A stretch of DNA of 64,000 nt, from NCBI GenBank assembly GCA_963669155.1, contig OZ022581.1:18281027-18345026 (forward strand), written 5' to 3'. The notes under the pieces were generated by a model. That model saw only the letters and a list, made by a program, of their open reading frames with translations, ran no database searches and was not told where the DNA came from. The position numbers and the translations under genes were made by a program. Positions 1-11,275 of the stretch are shown piece after piece; positions within the stretch are counted from its first letter, which is position 1, and the number at the start of each line of letters is the position of its first letter. The DNA comes from Arbacia lixula. Taxonomy: Eukaryota > Echinodermata > Echinoidea > Arbacioida > Arbaciidae.

Positions 1-54
<54 letters not shown>
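1..54. repeat. (GA)n microsatellite
   Basis: An almost pure GA dinucleotide run begins at the window edge, so its true length is unknown. Confidence 0.95.
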
Positions 55-59
<5 letters not shown>

Positions 60-130
60 AGGGAGTCCGTGTGAGTGTGAGGCGGATGGCAGGGATGACT
101 GTCAGCGCTGAACCATTTGTATCCGGGTTA

Positions 131-212
131 AGGTCTCACTTGAGTGATGTTGTTTAGAACCAGAAGCCGGCGTAACAACGAGTATAACGACACCAATTCG
201 GTAGTGTGTGAA
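131..212. repeat. Right-half fragment of a TIR element
   Basis: The stretch resembles the right half of the element at 7553-7764 and of the copy at 25063-25266. It shares the segment around GTTTAGAACCAGAAG and the terminal TTCGGTAGTG. The left half is missing, so this is a truncated copy. Confidence 0.6.
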
Positions 213-214
213 TA

Positions 215-763
215 ACCAAGCTCTTAGCTGGTGTTTCATCTCCCTTCGAGGAGAGCATGTTCCCAATATCGATCTTAAACTTGAGTGCAAAGTTATTTAA
301 AGCGTTGTTTTCACTTATCTTCTTTTGCGATTCGCAGAAGGAGATGATTTCGTGTCGACCCGATACATGGACAGTTCGATGAAGCGTGAATACCTTTTTT
401 TCCCGACGAACTTCGTCACGTCTCAAAAAGAGCAAATTCGATGGAGGGGACTCACAACAAATATTTCCTGATTTCTTCGGCAAATTCCTTGGCGGCGTGT
501 TTTTTTACGTAGATTTTGTGTATTTTGCTATCCACTGCGCCGTAAGTGAACTTCATAACTCGTGCTACAACGGAATATGTTTTGTTTTGCACCTCGTGTC
601 ACTTGACCCTGTTACGTAGACTAGCGTTCCGTTACTACGATGAGAAGAAGCATCATACAACAAAAAATACGGACCGCGCCTTAGTCTAGCTATTTGATTT
701 TACACTTGCAGTATCAGAATATGTAATGCAACATTATTAAACGAGGCGGAAACAATGGGGACA

Positions 764-764
<1 letters not shown>
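215..764. other. Intergenic, nothing recognised
   Basis: No open frame here resembles a known protein, and no tandem structure was seen. The short open frames are not convincing. Confidence 0.6.
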
Positions 765-802
<38 letters not shown>

Positions 803-875
803 GCGGGGGACACACACACACGCACACCCACACATACACATATGGCATGATGAAGATCGTGCGCCAAAATATAAG

Positions 876-907
<32 letters not shown>
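765..907. repeat. GA / CA / GA microsatellite cluster
   Basis: Three simple repeats lie side by side: (GA)n at 765-799, CA-rich at 810-842 and (GA)n at 878-907. Open frames across them on either strand are compositional artefacts. Confidence 0.9.
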
Positions 908-909
<2 letters not shown>

Positions 910-3194
910 AAGGAGGCAAAGAAAGTGAGACAGAACGAGGAGGGAAATCAGATCAATGGTCTCTATTTCTTAGATACCCGTAGTATGATGAAGCGAGGAC
1001 TCCAAACCAGGTGGCGCCAAGGAGGCGTTCTTTGTTGTCATGGTAAGCTTATTACGTGGGCAGATGGGTCACGGGAAATGTTTCAGCGCCGTTGCTGGAG
1101 TGTTTATATACATCAGGAGATGAAGTACAGTCACTTCCAGGGCCATGTTTACCAAGATCTGCGTAAGTTACGCACAACTTTACGCAGGAGAGGTGTTCTT
1201 GTGCTAAATGAGATTTGACCATTATATTGGGAGTGAATTTCCTACAATCTTCATCAAATTTGACAAATTGTAAACTTTGTATTCAGACGCTTGTGAAAAA
1301 CAAGAATTTAAAATCTACGAAGATCAGATTTCAACTTAAGCTGAATCAGAATCAGTGAGTATCTGATTTGGCACCCAAGAGCAGGTCACCAGTCGTGCGT
1401 AAGTCTTGTCAATTTCCCCTTCCTTCCATTTCTGCTCATCTTGTCTCTCCTTATTTGCTTCTTCTCTCCTTCTTCCATTTTCTCCCCTTTTCTCGTTATG
1501 TTTATGTTTTCCGCTTCCCTTCCATCTTCCCTCAAGTCTGTCTCTGTCTCTTTATATTCTACTCTCGGTAATTGCTTTAAACTTTGAGTTTGATATTACT
1601 TTATACGACGTTGTTAATACCAAGTTTAGTCTTATGAATCTATGATAAGTTGGGGGTACTAATTACAACCAGCTGCCTAATATCCATCAAACACTTGACT
1701 GTTATATAGGCTTATAAAATAAAAAAGCTTCGGATTTTCACCCCCTCAACAAAATATCATGTTTTTCATGGTTTTGAACTGACTTGGAGCAAGCATTTGA
1801 CATTTTGGCCGACAGGCCATTTTGACACCCTGGGGGAATGAGAACTGCCCAACTTTCTTTCTCACAATCTGAGTATCAAAGTCCTTACCGTCTTATTCAC
1901 GGAAATCTTCGAGGCGCTTGCAGGAACTACAATTACGCTTAAAGGGAACGATACCCTGTTGATAAGTTGAATTGGATGTTAACAGAAAAACACAGAGAAA
2001 TGGATTTGCAAACAATATCAGAAATATCATATCATAAAGAATTTATTCTTAATTCTAACCACTGGTGTTGTCTTGTGTATGTATAAAACAATGAAAAATG
2101 ACCAACTGTGTGTCATTGCGAACAAACGAAATTACACGTGAGGGGTAATGGTCAAAAGGCAATGCGAGTACTCGTCAATTCCAATGTTTCACAATATCCT
2201 TGGGGTAGGCAACACTGTAGTCTGCAGAAACGTTGTTTGTTAATGTTTCGTGAAATATTTGAATACAAAAATGTTGATCCACATTTTCTTGAAAATTTGA
2301 CCATTTGGAAACGATTCTTAGGAATCTGGCTAAACTACTATATTGGATACTAAAACATGGAATGTGGAGATCCCGTAGATCTTGCCCTTACTTGCCCAGA
2401 TAAATATGACGAGCCAAATGCAGCAAAATCATAATAACATCAACGCAAGACCAAAGAATATGGAAAGTCATCGTGGTTCAGGAATACCACTTGAACTAAA
2501 ATAGAAAAATGCGGATATGATAGGATGTATAATTGGCCCCATGGTCATGGGTTCTTGCGATACCGTACAATTACAATATTTGAATTTTTATAAAAGTGGG
2601 GCAGAATATTTTTTTTAGAGATTGGCATAGCTTGTTAAAACAATTAATTAAATAGGTCAGGCAGTCAGACATTTCATAGAATCAATTCCATTTCAATTCA
2701 CAGAACTCGAATACAAAAAAGAAACAAGAGAGTCTCACACATTATAAAAAAAGAAGTGTGCAATTTCTTTTTACAAAGACAAAGTGCCTTTTATTACGTT
2801 TTCTCATGCAATTTGTATAAAGATATTAGCTTTGCGTTCGTGCTCGGTAGCAATTGCTGCTTTGATCCCCAGCATCTACGCCTCCAAGCACGTACCAACT
2901 TAGCTGGGTCTCAACAGGCATGACAAACGTGACAGGCACTCGAGTAAACTATCATCACGTTGAAGTCTCTCCAATCACATACAACGTAACACCGAGGATG
3001 TTCAATTTAACACCAGCTTGTGCCATCACCAAGAAAGGGACAGTTTTAACATCCTTGGTGTCCCAATATCAAGAATGTTAAATTGTTCTAATCATATGAA
3101 TTTCATGTTTTTATCAACATCCTGTTTTAATCCTAATAGAATTGTAAACATGTTTACTTTTTTAAAAGAGAGTTGGATGCAAATCTTCCTAGGA
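908..3194. other. Intergenic, nothing recognised
   Basis: AT-rich DNA with a pyrimidine-rich patch at about 1410-1565. I see no exon, RNA gene or clear repeat unit in it. Confidence 0.5.
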
Positions 3195-3470
3195 AGCACT
3201 CAATTAATGACAAAAACTTGTATCAAATTGATTTTGTATTTGGTGTTAATTTACGAACCAAGGGTGTTAACTCCGACACCGTTGGTATCTCATTCCACAG
3301 GACGGGTGTTATATCAATACCGATAAAACATTCAATTAATACTAACAAATGTGTTAAATTCATTCTGTATTGGTGTTGATTTGTACACCAAGGGTGTTAA
3401 ATCCGACACTGTTGGTACACTAAGAAGTGTGTTAGATCGAACACTTTATTAGTATCAACTTATGATAAAT
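3195..3470. repeat. Degenerate ~130-bp tandem duplication
   Basis: Two diverged units share the core AAGGGTGTTAA followed by TCCGACAC, at 3260 and 3390, giving a period of 130 bp. A fainter relative (ACATCCTTGGTGT) lies near 3048. Confidence 0.6.
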
Positions 3471-4435
3471 TGCACCTGTGTTGGCAGTGTTTGGTTCTCT
3501 GATATCTTTGATAGACAAATTGATTTTTAGCAGTTTAATTCTTCGCTGATGTCCTTAGTGCCCTGCCGCAACCTTGACCGTTTCATGGGGATCAACGTTG
3601 TCCGAACCCTCTTCACACTGGTGCGATCTGACACGAATTCAACAACGGAACACGAGCAGCAGCATCGCATGAATCGCTGTCTGGATATTGTGAAATCTCT
3701 CGCGACTAGGGTCGCCAGACGGACTGCATGGTCTTTGGTACTCTGCATCGCTTTTTTGACACGCGCCAAGTTAATGCAGAGCATCGGCGTTTTCAGCTAA
3801 AATCCACAAAGTATCCATGTGAATTCCGTGCCTCCTTTCTTAGATCGCAATAAAACACCATAATCATGCCCTCAGCCACGTATGACTTTAGCAAGAACGC
3901 TACAGAGGTGTTAAATAACATTGTCTGGAATATTTCGAGATCATTTCTGTTTTTCTTTAAATACAGATTCCTCGATGTTCTGTGTAATATCATTGTTATG
4001 AGGTCGCGGTTTAATTGCTGCTAGTGATAACTTCTTATACAAAGTGATAGTGGAACAGGGACTTTAAAATCAAATTAGCTTGCTTTCGTGCTCGGAAGAA
4101 ACTTGTTCGTTTTGCCAGCCGTTCCTTCCCACTTTAATCTTGAGCGTACGCCTATTGGCACGTACACAAATTAAATGGGGCTTGAGGACGAGGCGTTATC
4201 GTGCTGCACACGTTCCGATCTCACTCTGAAAACATTGTTTTCAGTTTGATGACGGCAATACTGAAATGGGTCACTTGGGAATATGATAGAAAATATTACG
4301 ACAAAATCGTGAATGATTGACGTATTTTATTTCAGCACTTGTTATGCTTATTAAGTTAACTATACTATTTACTTATGGCTATTTCTCCCAGATCGATTAC
4401 GTCGATGTGCTGCGAGAAGTGTGTGCCGTATTGAC
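3471..4435. other. Intergenic, nothing recognised
   Basis: Overlapping open frames occur on both strands at 3527-3800. Neither product resembles a known family and neither has supporting splice or codon evidence. Confidence 0.5.
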
Positions 4436-4439
4436 GTTC

Positions 4440-4650
4440 ACCAGCATTTTGCAGGTCAAACAATGAAATTATGTAAATAGCACGGAAATTTAATAAAATG
4501 CTGTCGAAGAACTTTCCTTATGATATTAAAACTGGAAACTGACTTTAAGCGGAATTATACAACGATCGCTAGATTTTGAGGAGGCTCTGAGCGGGTCATC
4601 CAAATCCCAGCGGATCGTGTAGTCCAAAGACGGGAGACTGCTGTCCTTTG
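4440..4650 (+). repeat. Dispersed repeat, family R (copy)
   Basis: Partial copy of the commonest dispersed repeat in the window. It begins near GCAGGTCAAA, holds the core 'AACTGGAAACTGACTTTAAG' and ends in the 'GGGTCATCCAAA' block. Other copies lie at 27150, 41830, 46575, 59500, 61790, 62300, 63100 and 63660. No coding capacity was seen. Confidence 0.65.
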
Positions 4651-4654
4651 CTAT

Positions 4655-4945
4655 TCCAAAGGTTCGTTACTCCTGTACGTTCAGTTTTTTTTCCAAAGGT
4701 TCGATTGTTCGAAAAAGAAATAAGGTTCGTTAATCCGAAGATAATAACTTCTTTATGAGCCATTGAGGCATTATTGCACCGGTAATGCAGGCCATTCCCA
4801 AAGGACCTTGTGGAGTCTGGCAGAGAAGAAGCTAAAGCAGGTTATTGAACTTTCGAATTAACGAGCCTGGGTTATCGAACCTTTGGATTAATGCAACAAA
4901 TGTTGGGATAAATGAATCTTTAATTTCCAGATTAACGAGCCCCCC
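4655..4945. repeat. TTCG/CGAA 16-bp modules in opposing orientation
   Basis: Between 4655 and 4740, modules of the type GGTTCGTTAATCCGAA run forward. Between 4848 and 4940 the complementary form (TTCGGATTAACGAACC-like) runs in reverse. Together they make a large imperfect inverted arrangement that ends at a poly-C tract (4939-4959). Confidence 0.6.
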
Positions 4946-4959
4946 CCCCCCCCCCCCCC
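4939..4959. repeat. Poly-C tract
   Basis: About 20 consecutive C residues. Tract length is prone to sequencing error. Confidence 0.9.
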
Positions 4960-5798
4960 TCTCCGGTCAACGAAATATGTGTCATCCAAATATAGCCTGA
5001 GGGAAATGAAAATACTTGAATTGCAACGTTGCACTTGTTTGTGAAATCCTGCTCTGCATTGAGAATTGAAAACACTTTAGGGATGTGTAGTTTATAACGC
5101 TGAGCAACACCATGATTTGACTTCATGTACACTGACTTGATTTATTTGGTTGCTTTTCACATACAGTATAATAATCATCGCATCACTCATGTATTGCCTA
5201 TATCTGTGAGTGTTTGTAGTTAGCTAAGCTTAGTTTTTTTTATTTTTTGTTCTAATATCAATCCGTTACTTTTACGGATACATAATAATTATAATGGTAA
5301 GATGTACGCACCTCAAGCTCACACTTAAGCTGTAGCTGTTTGATATTTTCTTTCTAGATAAAAAAAATGTCTTATCACACATTTTATTGATAGTGTTCTA
5401 ACTTCTTTATGTGGAACATCGAATATTATATTCTTAAAATAGAGGTAGTTAGAGGTAGTTAATTACTTTTAAACCATGAAGGTAACGTTGGCAGTTCATT
5501 ATTGATAAATCTTATAAGATAGTTAACAGAGGCTTTGGAATGGAATACCTTCGTATTATCAGCAATCAAGACGTTATGTTGTAACAATTTAGACCGTGGT
5601 ATTTGAGATATCCGTCATTGACATTATATTAGAGATAATAGGAGACCAACTGATAGACCATTGAGAGACAAAACATGAAATTGATGATAAATTCGACTCG
5701 ACACGTTCACAAGATACATACCGTGTTGCATTCTCTAGTGTAAATTTCACAGTCACATAATCATAGCGCATTATTAGATCTTCGGTTACAGTTCGATA
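4960..5798. other. Intergenic, nothing recognised
   Basis: AT-rich DNA with a short direct duplication (AGAGGTAGTT at 5441 and 5451). No gene seen. Confidence 0.5.
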
Positions 5799-6062
5799 TT
5801 CTGTAGGTTCGTTATTCCGAAGGTTCGTGATTCCGAAACCCGTAAATTGCCTAAACCTCGATTATGTTCGTTAGTCCGAAAACGAAAATAAAGGGTTCGT
5901 TAATCCGAACATTTGTGGCGTTATTCCGAAGGTTCGTTAATCCGAAAGTGGAATAAGGTTCGTTTGTCCGAAGGTTCGTAAATCCGAATGTTCCTCAATC
6001 AAAACGAAATAAGGTTCGTTTGTCCGAAATTGAAATAAGGTTCGTTAGTCCGAAACTGAAAT
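5799..6062. repeat. Array of ~10 GGTTCGTTAATCCGAA modules
   Basis: About ten copies of a 16-bp module, consensus GGTTCG-N6-CCGAA, are separated by 0 to about 40 bp, often by a short 'gaaataa' spacer. Each module is itself a mini-hairpin (TTCG paired with CGAA). The central bases vary (TTAATC, TTTGTC, TTAGTC, TAAATC) while the arms stay fixed. The same modules occur at 4655-4940. Confidence 0.8.
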
Positions 6063-6107
6063 AATATATGGCGAAGCCGGGAAAAAAGAAGGACAGGCGT
6101 GGTGGAG

Positions 6108-6122
6108 TGGGGGGGGGGGGGG
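6108..6122. repeat. Poly-G tract
   Basis: About 13 G residues inside a G-rich stretch. Confidence 0.85.
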
Positions 6123-6125
6123 TGG

Positions 6126-6845
6126 AATCACCGTTGCTGTTCAATTGTTATGGGGTTGGAAGGGGCTGATCTATCATTACCAGGGGCGATTATATACGCA
6201 GAACTCTTTCAAAGGGGTGATTATATAGGGCTAGTTCATTTTTATGCAAAAACCAATATCATGTTTATCTCTAATTGCCAGACCTGTAAGTTTCGCTGAG
6301 AGAGTATTAGCGCGTTTTAAAATTTTATTGTACATGTACTAAAGTTCCATTCTTGATTAAAAAATGTTTACCGCTTATTTATCTCGAATTTGCAATACTT
6401 TTTTGCCTGTTTTAATTGAATGTTTTTTTCAAACTTGGTAAATTTCGACCTCCAATATACAGTTGCAAAAGAAAGCGTACGAAAATATGATTTATTCATG
6501 GAGATATCGCAGTTTGAAAAGGAGACCGTTTCCGTGGTTCGAGAGGTCAAGTGAAGGTGACGAGTACCGAGCTGAAAATAAAATAAGCATGTAAGCGTGT
6601 CTTCTGCTGCCTGCCGACTGGCTCTTAAGGTCCCGCTTACGTAAGAAGAGATACAACTGTGAAAAATGATGCTCTCGAGTTGACGCACCGTGTGGCATCC
6701 GATTGAACAACAAGCCGACTGAATGCAATTAAATGGGTGGGATTAGGGTGCTATAACGATTATTATCCGGCACGCATATAGACTCGCCGTGTTTCAAGGG
6801 GAAAGACTTTTTTCAAGGCTCCCCTCGGATTGCTAATGAGCAATT
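6126..6845. other. Intergenic, nothing recognised
   Basis: Open frames on the - strand at 6368-6728 have no recognisable product. No repeat unit seen. Confidence 0.5.
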
Positions 6846-6849
6846 AACA

Positions 6850-7532
6850 AAATATAGTAATAGATTTGTTTTTACCAGAGGGAGGTTCGTGAACGCAAAA
6901 ACACAGGCCAAATTTAGGTCAAGTCTCTTAATGAGTCATGGGATCAATTAAGATTTGTCAAAAACCAGGCAAGCAAATCTGAAAAAAAAATGTAAAAATG
7001 CGAAAATCATTAATTAAAGAAAAGAGGAAAAAACCCTTTAACGCAAAGCAAATTTTATACCACGAGCACTGTGGTAGCAATATACAGCAATAGATTTTTC
7101 TACCACAGGGAGGTTCGTGAACGCAAAAAACAGGGCAAAATTAGGTCAGGTCTCTTAATGAGTCATGGGATCAATTAAGATTTGTCAAAAACCAGGCCAG
7201 CAAATCTGAAATAAAAATGTAAAAATGCGAAAATCATTAATTAAAGAAAAGAGGAAAAACTCCATTTACGCAAAGCAAATTTTATACCACGGGCACTATG
7301 GTAGCAATATACAGTAATAGATTTTTCTACCACAGGGAGGTTCGTGAACGCAAAAAACAGGGCAAAATTAGGTCAAGTCTCTTAATGAGTCATGGGATCA
7401 ATTAAGATTTGTCAAAAACCAGGCCAGCAAATCTGAAATAAAAATGTAAAAATGCGAAAATCATTAACTAAAGAAAAGAGGAAAAACTCCATTAACGCAA
7501 AGCAAATTTTATACCAAAGGCACTGTGGTAAC
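6850..7532. repeat. 227-bp tandem triplicate
   Basis: Three nearly identical head-to-tail units. The marker ATGAGTCATGGG lies at 6931, 7158 and 7385, giving a spacing of exactly 227 bp. Each unit contains a short palindrome at its end (TACCAC...GTGGTA). The high identity suggests recent amplification. No open reading frame spans a unit. Confidence 0.9.
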
Positions 7533-7552
7533 GCCACTTTTCATGTGTAAAA

Positions 7553-7764
7553 TACCGAAGTGCTGTCGTCATATGAGCATGTTGTCAAGACAACTGGTTC
7601 TAAACAACGTCACTCCAGTGAGAGGTTTAATGGTCTGATATTGTCTAGCGGGCTAGTGTCGGGCACTCCCAATTAGAGTCCTCACTGTGATCACCGGTAC
7701 TTGTTTTATCCGCATAGTTTAAAACCAGTTGTCTTGACAATATGCTCAACAGTACACTTCGGTA
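7553..7764. mobile_element. Non-autonomous TIR (foldback) element
   Basis: Terminal inverted repeats of about 50 bp: the left arm 7553-7605 and the right arm 7717-7764 both read TACCGAAGTG...CAAGACAACTGGTT...AAAC from outside inward, with few mismatches. The interior of about 110 bp has no coding capacity. A second copy lies at 25063-25266 and a half copy at 131-212. Confidence 0.8.
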
Positions 7765-7769
7765 GTGTA

Positions 7770-8165
7770 TGAGTTTGTTCGGATGCCGTTATCACATTTA
7801 AAGAGAAATTGAGAAAAATCCCTGTATCTTAAATATTTTGCTTACGTACATTGTTTTGTCCCCTCTCGGGATAATAAACTGCCTCTAAATACACACACTC
7901 CCTCTTCTAATGATATATCAGAAGCTAAGCTGTGAAAATCAACAGCGCCCCTCCCGTGATCATGAATTATGCCCTCCCTCAATATGGAAGACGGTTCATT
8001 TGCCCAGCTTGCAGTTAATGGCATTGTAACTCCCTTCATTCTTCAAAAAACAAGCAACCCCTCGCATCAATGAAATGTTTCCCTAACATGAAATTGAAAA
8101 CAGAGTTAAGGTAGTAACCCTTTAACATTATTGAGTAGATCTTGAGCTGGAAGTACTACAGTACA
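7770..8165. other. Intergenic, nothing recognised
   Basis: No gene or repeat structure seen. Confidence 0.5.
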
Positions 8166-8169
8166 GGAC

Positions 8170-8680
8170 AAAATACGACTTTACGACTTCTTAAGATAGA
8201 CAAGGTGGTTCGCGAACCATGAGTCTGGCCTGATTTTTTTGAATATTTTTTTTTCAAACCTTTTGACCCCTAGATGAACTTTGACTCAATCAGCCTCATG
8301 GAGAGACGCATGTGGTATTACCCAATGATCATTTGTACCAAGTGTGATCACAATTGATGCAGAAATAAAGAAATGAAAGCAAGTCAAACGGAAACTTTGA
8401 GAAAAATGATGCACACGGCCTCATATCATTTGACCATTTGACCCCTAGATGACCTTTGACCCCATCATCCTCATGAAGACACACGTGGTATTACCCAATG
8501 ATCATTTGTACCAAGTGTGATCTCAACTGATATAGAAATAAAGAAATGAGAGCAAGTTAAAGAAAAACCTTATCATTTTTGTAACAGACCAACATACTAA
8601 CAGACTGACAGACCAACAGACTGATAGTAAAAGTGATTACTAGGTCTCTAACGAACTTCGTTCAGGCGAGACAAAAACTG
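8170..8680 (+). repeat. Minisatellite-bearing dispersed repeat with DR1 motif
   Basis: Two tandem units of about 180 bp (8260-8400 and 8435-8570) share 'TTTGACCCCTAGATGA', a segment around CCAATGATCATTTGTACC and an AT-rich 'AGAAATAAAGAAATGA' block. They are followed by short 'cagaccaacagactg' repeats and a terminal hairpin-like 'cgttcaggcgagac'. The same family lies in reverse orientation at 17371-17815 inside RPUSD2. The second unit carries a nuclear-receptor DR1 (TGACCTTTGACC at 8450). Confidence 0.7.
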
Positions 8681-8738
8681 TCCCTATACAATACATGGAA
8701 CAATTATTAAGTGTTACCCCACCCCCTTTCCCCCAAGC

Positions 8739-8759
8739 GCACGCACACGCACGCACACG

Positions 8760-8824
<65 letters not shown>

Positions 8825-8848
8825 CGAATATAAAGAGAGAGAGAGAGA
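8739..8848. repeat. (CA)n microsatellite with (GA)n tail
   Basis: An interrupted CACG/CA run becomes pure (CA)n to about 8822, followed by a short (GA)n at 8834-8848. Open frames across it are artefacts. Confidence 0.95.
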
Positions 8849-9121
8849 TATGCACTTGTATAATGTTCCCTCATGGGATCTGCATAATTTTTATATTCCA
8901 ATTTTGATCACCCACGGCAGGTTTTGGTTGTGTTTCACGATGCAAGGGGAAGAGGGAAGGGGAGAGAAACGGTCTCTTTGTTTCCCATTCCCGAGAGAAA
9001 GACCACAAAAATGAGAGTGTCCTAGCCTCGAGGGGATGGGGAGAGATACCGCGGAGAAAGGGGAATTCCCCGCTTATATTACCTACATTTACCCTCGAGA
9101 GGGCGTGCGACAGTTTGCTTA

Positions 9122-9132
9122 TTTTGCGGGAA
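9122..9132 (+). promoter_or_regulatory. E2F-like site upstream of GINS3
   Basis: The sequence TTTTGCGGGAA lies 49 bp upstream of the GINS3 start codon and contains the E2F core GCGGGAA. E2F control is well established for replication-licensing and helicase genes in animals. The assignment here rests on one motif match and its position. Confidence 0.45.
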
Positions 9133-9180
9133 TTATCAAAATATCAAATCGAACTCGCTAGTGTCTCGGTGGTCACAAAC

Positions 9181-9579
9181 ATGGCATATTCGTCGTCGTA
9201 TTCACGGTACAGCAGCAACTCAGACAATTATTACGACATCAATGACATCCTTGCAACCCATGACAAGGTTCCGTGTAAAGTCGAGCTGCCCCTCCATCGA
9301 CTTGGGTTTCTAAATCCCGGAACGGAAACCGCACATATCCGCGCAGGCACAAAGATGGACCTGCCGTACTGGTTGGTAGCGGGGCTCCACGGGCGACGCC
9401 GCCGGATAGTGAGCGTAGAGACGCCGAAGTACTTTCGCAGCTCTTACCGGGAGATTATGAGCGCGGATGCGAGCATCGTTGATCTACACAAAATGGGGCC
9501 GTACTTTTACGCCTTTGGGACTAAGATATTGAGTTTCGAGTTTACAGAGTCTGAAGATATTGCCAAGTCATTGATGGAG
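9181..9579 (+). CDS. GINS3: GINS3 coding exon 1
   Basis: Encodes residues 1-133, the beta-rich N-terminal domain and the LHKMGP signature. The donor is GTAAGC at 9580. The start of the exon and the 5' UTR cannot be defined from sequence alone. Confidence 0.93.
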
Positions 9580-10778
9580 GTAAGCAATCATGGCAATGGG
9601 AAAGCAAGTTGATAGTTAATGGGGTAATCGGACAGCCATGTCCATGACAGCAATTTTCCCAATTTGTAATGATTTTTTCAATGAATTAATAAAAAAGCTT
9701 TAACTTTATAAAATTAGCTTTAACTTAGGGCTAGGGTTAGGATCTGAACTAGAAAAAGGGTAGGGTAGGGTTTAATGTGGTTAATGTGTGATTTTAGAGC
9801 GATTTTGTGGCCCGAAAATCGCACACCACACAACTCGTATCAACTCGTATCAGTGGAACTGCTCGAACCCTGTTGCATCTATTCTCCAGGGGACGATCCT
9901 TGACGGCTTGAGGCTTGAGAATAGTGACTTATGAAAAGCCAAGTCGAGTTATAAGCCATGATAAGTGAATAGATTGATATTCAGCGTGCTATGATACAAT
10001 ATCTGTTGTATTTGTCATACTTCAAAAAGCATATCAGCTGTGGCAGGTAAGGGATTTGCATGATCAGCATCACTTACATGTAGTTACTGAAGATGTAATT
10101 CACACACCAAAAAATAAAATAAATTTATATTTGATAAGATCATGTAAGTTCTAGTTAGTAGTAAAGATTACCAATCTATAAATCATTTAGTGCCCTTTTC
10201 CTGCAACCACAGTTCACATTTGATTTCAGAATAATTAGAAAGGAATCATCTCAGAATAGTAAATTGTTTTAGAAAGTTGACCATGATCCCGACTCTTCAA
10301 CATGGCAGAAAGCGGTCATGCCAATGTGTCATGGTTACATGTACAGGTCACATCATACTTCCCCTTTAAAATTAAGTTTGTACAGCATGTTTTGAAATGA
10401 CACTAGTAATTGCCTCTGATTGGGCATTTTTAGACAATTTTTAAATTCATACCGCCAACAGGTGTTTTCATGATGGATATTTTTCTCAAGAACTTTATGA
10501 TATCCTTTGTTTTTTTTCTCTCCTTGGCCTTGCTTCAGACGTACATCAACCGTTTCCGCAAGGTGATGGACGGCTCCCAGAATGCATCGCATGAAGACAA
10601 CAGCCGACTGACCAGCAAGATGGACGAGACAGAGCGCGCCCTCTACAGGGCGGGCCAGGGCAGTCTACGAAGCTTCCAAAGCTGGGAGACGCGGCAAATC
10701 ACTAAAATTGGTGCCTCGGACATGGTGACCAATCACAGGAAGCGTAAGAGAGCGGTCATGGATGAGGACAACCAATAA
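9181..10778 (+). CDS. GINS3: GINS complex subunit 3 (PSF3), spliced CDS
   Basis: Coding sequence joins 9181-9579 and 10539-10778 and encodes 212 aa; the human protein is about 216 aa. GINS3 is one of four subunits of GINS, which joins MCM2-7 and CDC45 to form the replicative CMG helicase in the nucleus. Family features in order: an N-terminal segment with YYDINDIL (17-24), a mid region with DLPYWLVAGL (60-69), the signature LHKMGPYFYAFG (102-113), and a helical C-terminal half with RKVMDGSQNA and FQSWE. The intron is phase 0, with donor GAG|GTAAGC and acceptor TTCAG|ACG, so SLME runs into TYINRFRK exactly as in vertebrate homologues. The ATG at 9181 is chosen because A at -3 and G at +4 fit a Kozak context; the frame is open further upstream but has no ATG. 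An E2F-like site lies 49 bp upstream. Confidence 0.95.
9580..10538 (+). other. GINS3 intron
   Basis: A 959-bp phase-0 intron. It has a loose telomere-like patch (CTAGGGTTAGG at 9733) and a duplicated CAACTCGTAT at about 9830-9850. Its acceptor is preceded by a T-rich tract. Nothing else recognised. Confidence 0.7.
10539..10778 (+). CDS. GINS3: GINS3 coding exon 2
   Basis: Encodes residues 134-212 and the TAA stop: the helical C-terminal domain, ending in a basic patch (RKRKR) and an acidic tail. Confidence 0.94.
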   Translation, partial: TYINRFRKVMDGSQNASHEDNSRLTSKMDETERALYRAGQGSLRSFQSWETRQITKIGASDMVTNHRKRKRAVMDEDNQ

Positions 10779-11275
10779 GAAGAGAGCTTTGACAAGAGAG
10801 ACATGAAAGACAATTTTCAGAGCCCTACCAAAAGTGTGAATAACTGAACAAATTATTGTTCCAGATATTTGATACATATGGTAATGTATAGATGGATACA
10901 TGTGTTACAGGTTTCAACACTGGCGTACTTCATCATAGTGCTATTTGCTAATTATCATCCACACTTACTGCACATACAAATTGTGAATGAAAAACTTTCC
11001 AAATTCTACAAGTTTTCTCTATTCAGAAAATGACTGAAAATTTTTTTTTGCTATTTTAGCCTTTTTTTTGGAATTGTATTACGATAAGTGTATGCTCATG
11101 AATTGTACTTCTCTTTGATTAATACAGTGTGAACCTTACCTGAAGAGCAACGGGAATATTTACATGTATGAATGAATGCTGTATGCAATGAACTGAGAGA
11201 GCAATAAGTGATGCCTCAGCACAACTTATCAGAGGTGTAGAATACCGTAATATATGGAGCTGAAATCAAGGATGT
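10779..11275. other. GINS3 3' flank
   Basis: AT-rich, probably 3' UTR at its start. No canonical AATAAA close to the stop was found, so the transcript end is unresolved. Confidence 0.4.

Noticed and set aside
847-1218. 123-codon open frame on the + strand
   Set aside because: It starts across a GA microsatellite (run of R-E), has no recognisable domain, and lacks splice or codon support.
3527-3800. Overlapping open frames of ~80 codons on both strands
   Set aside because: Neither product resembles a known family. Mutual overlap in opposite strands suggests chance in a locally GC-richer stretch.
5799-6062. CRISPR-like regular repeats
   Set aside because: The repeats are 16 bp, spacers are irregular or absent, and the DNA is eukaryotic. 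Not a CRISPR array.
8640-8907. Cys/Val and His/Thr repeat proteins at the CA microsatellite
   Set aside because: Pure translation of (CA)n and (GT)n.
9726-9772. Telomere-like GGGTTAGG / TAGGGTAGGG patch
   Set aside because: Only a couple of imperfect copies within the GINS3 intron; no interstitial telomeric array.
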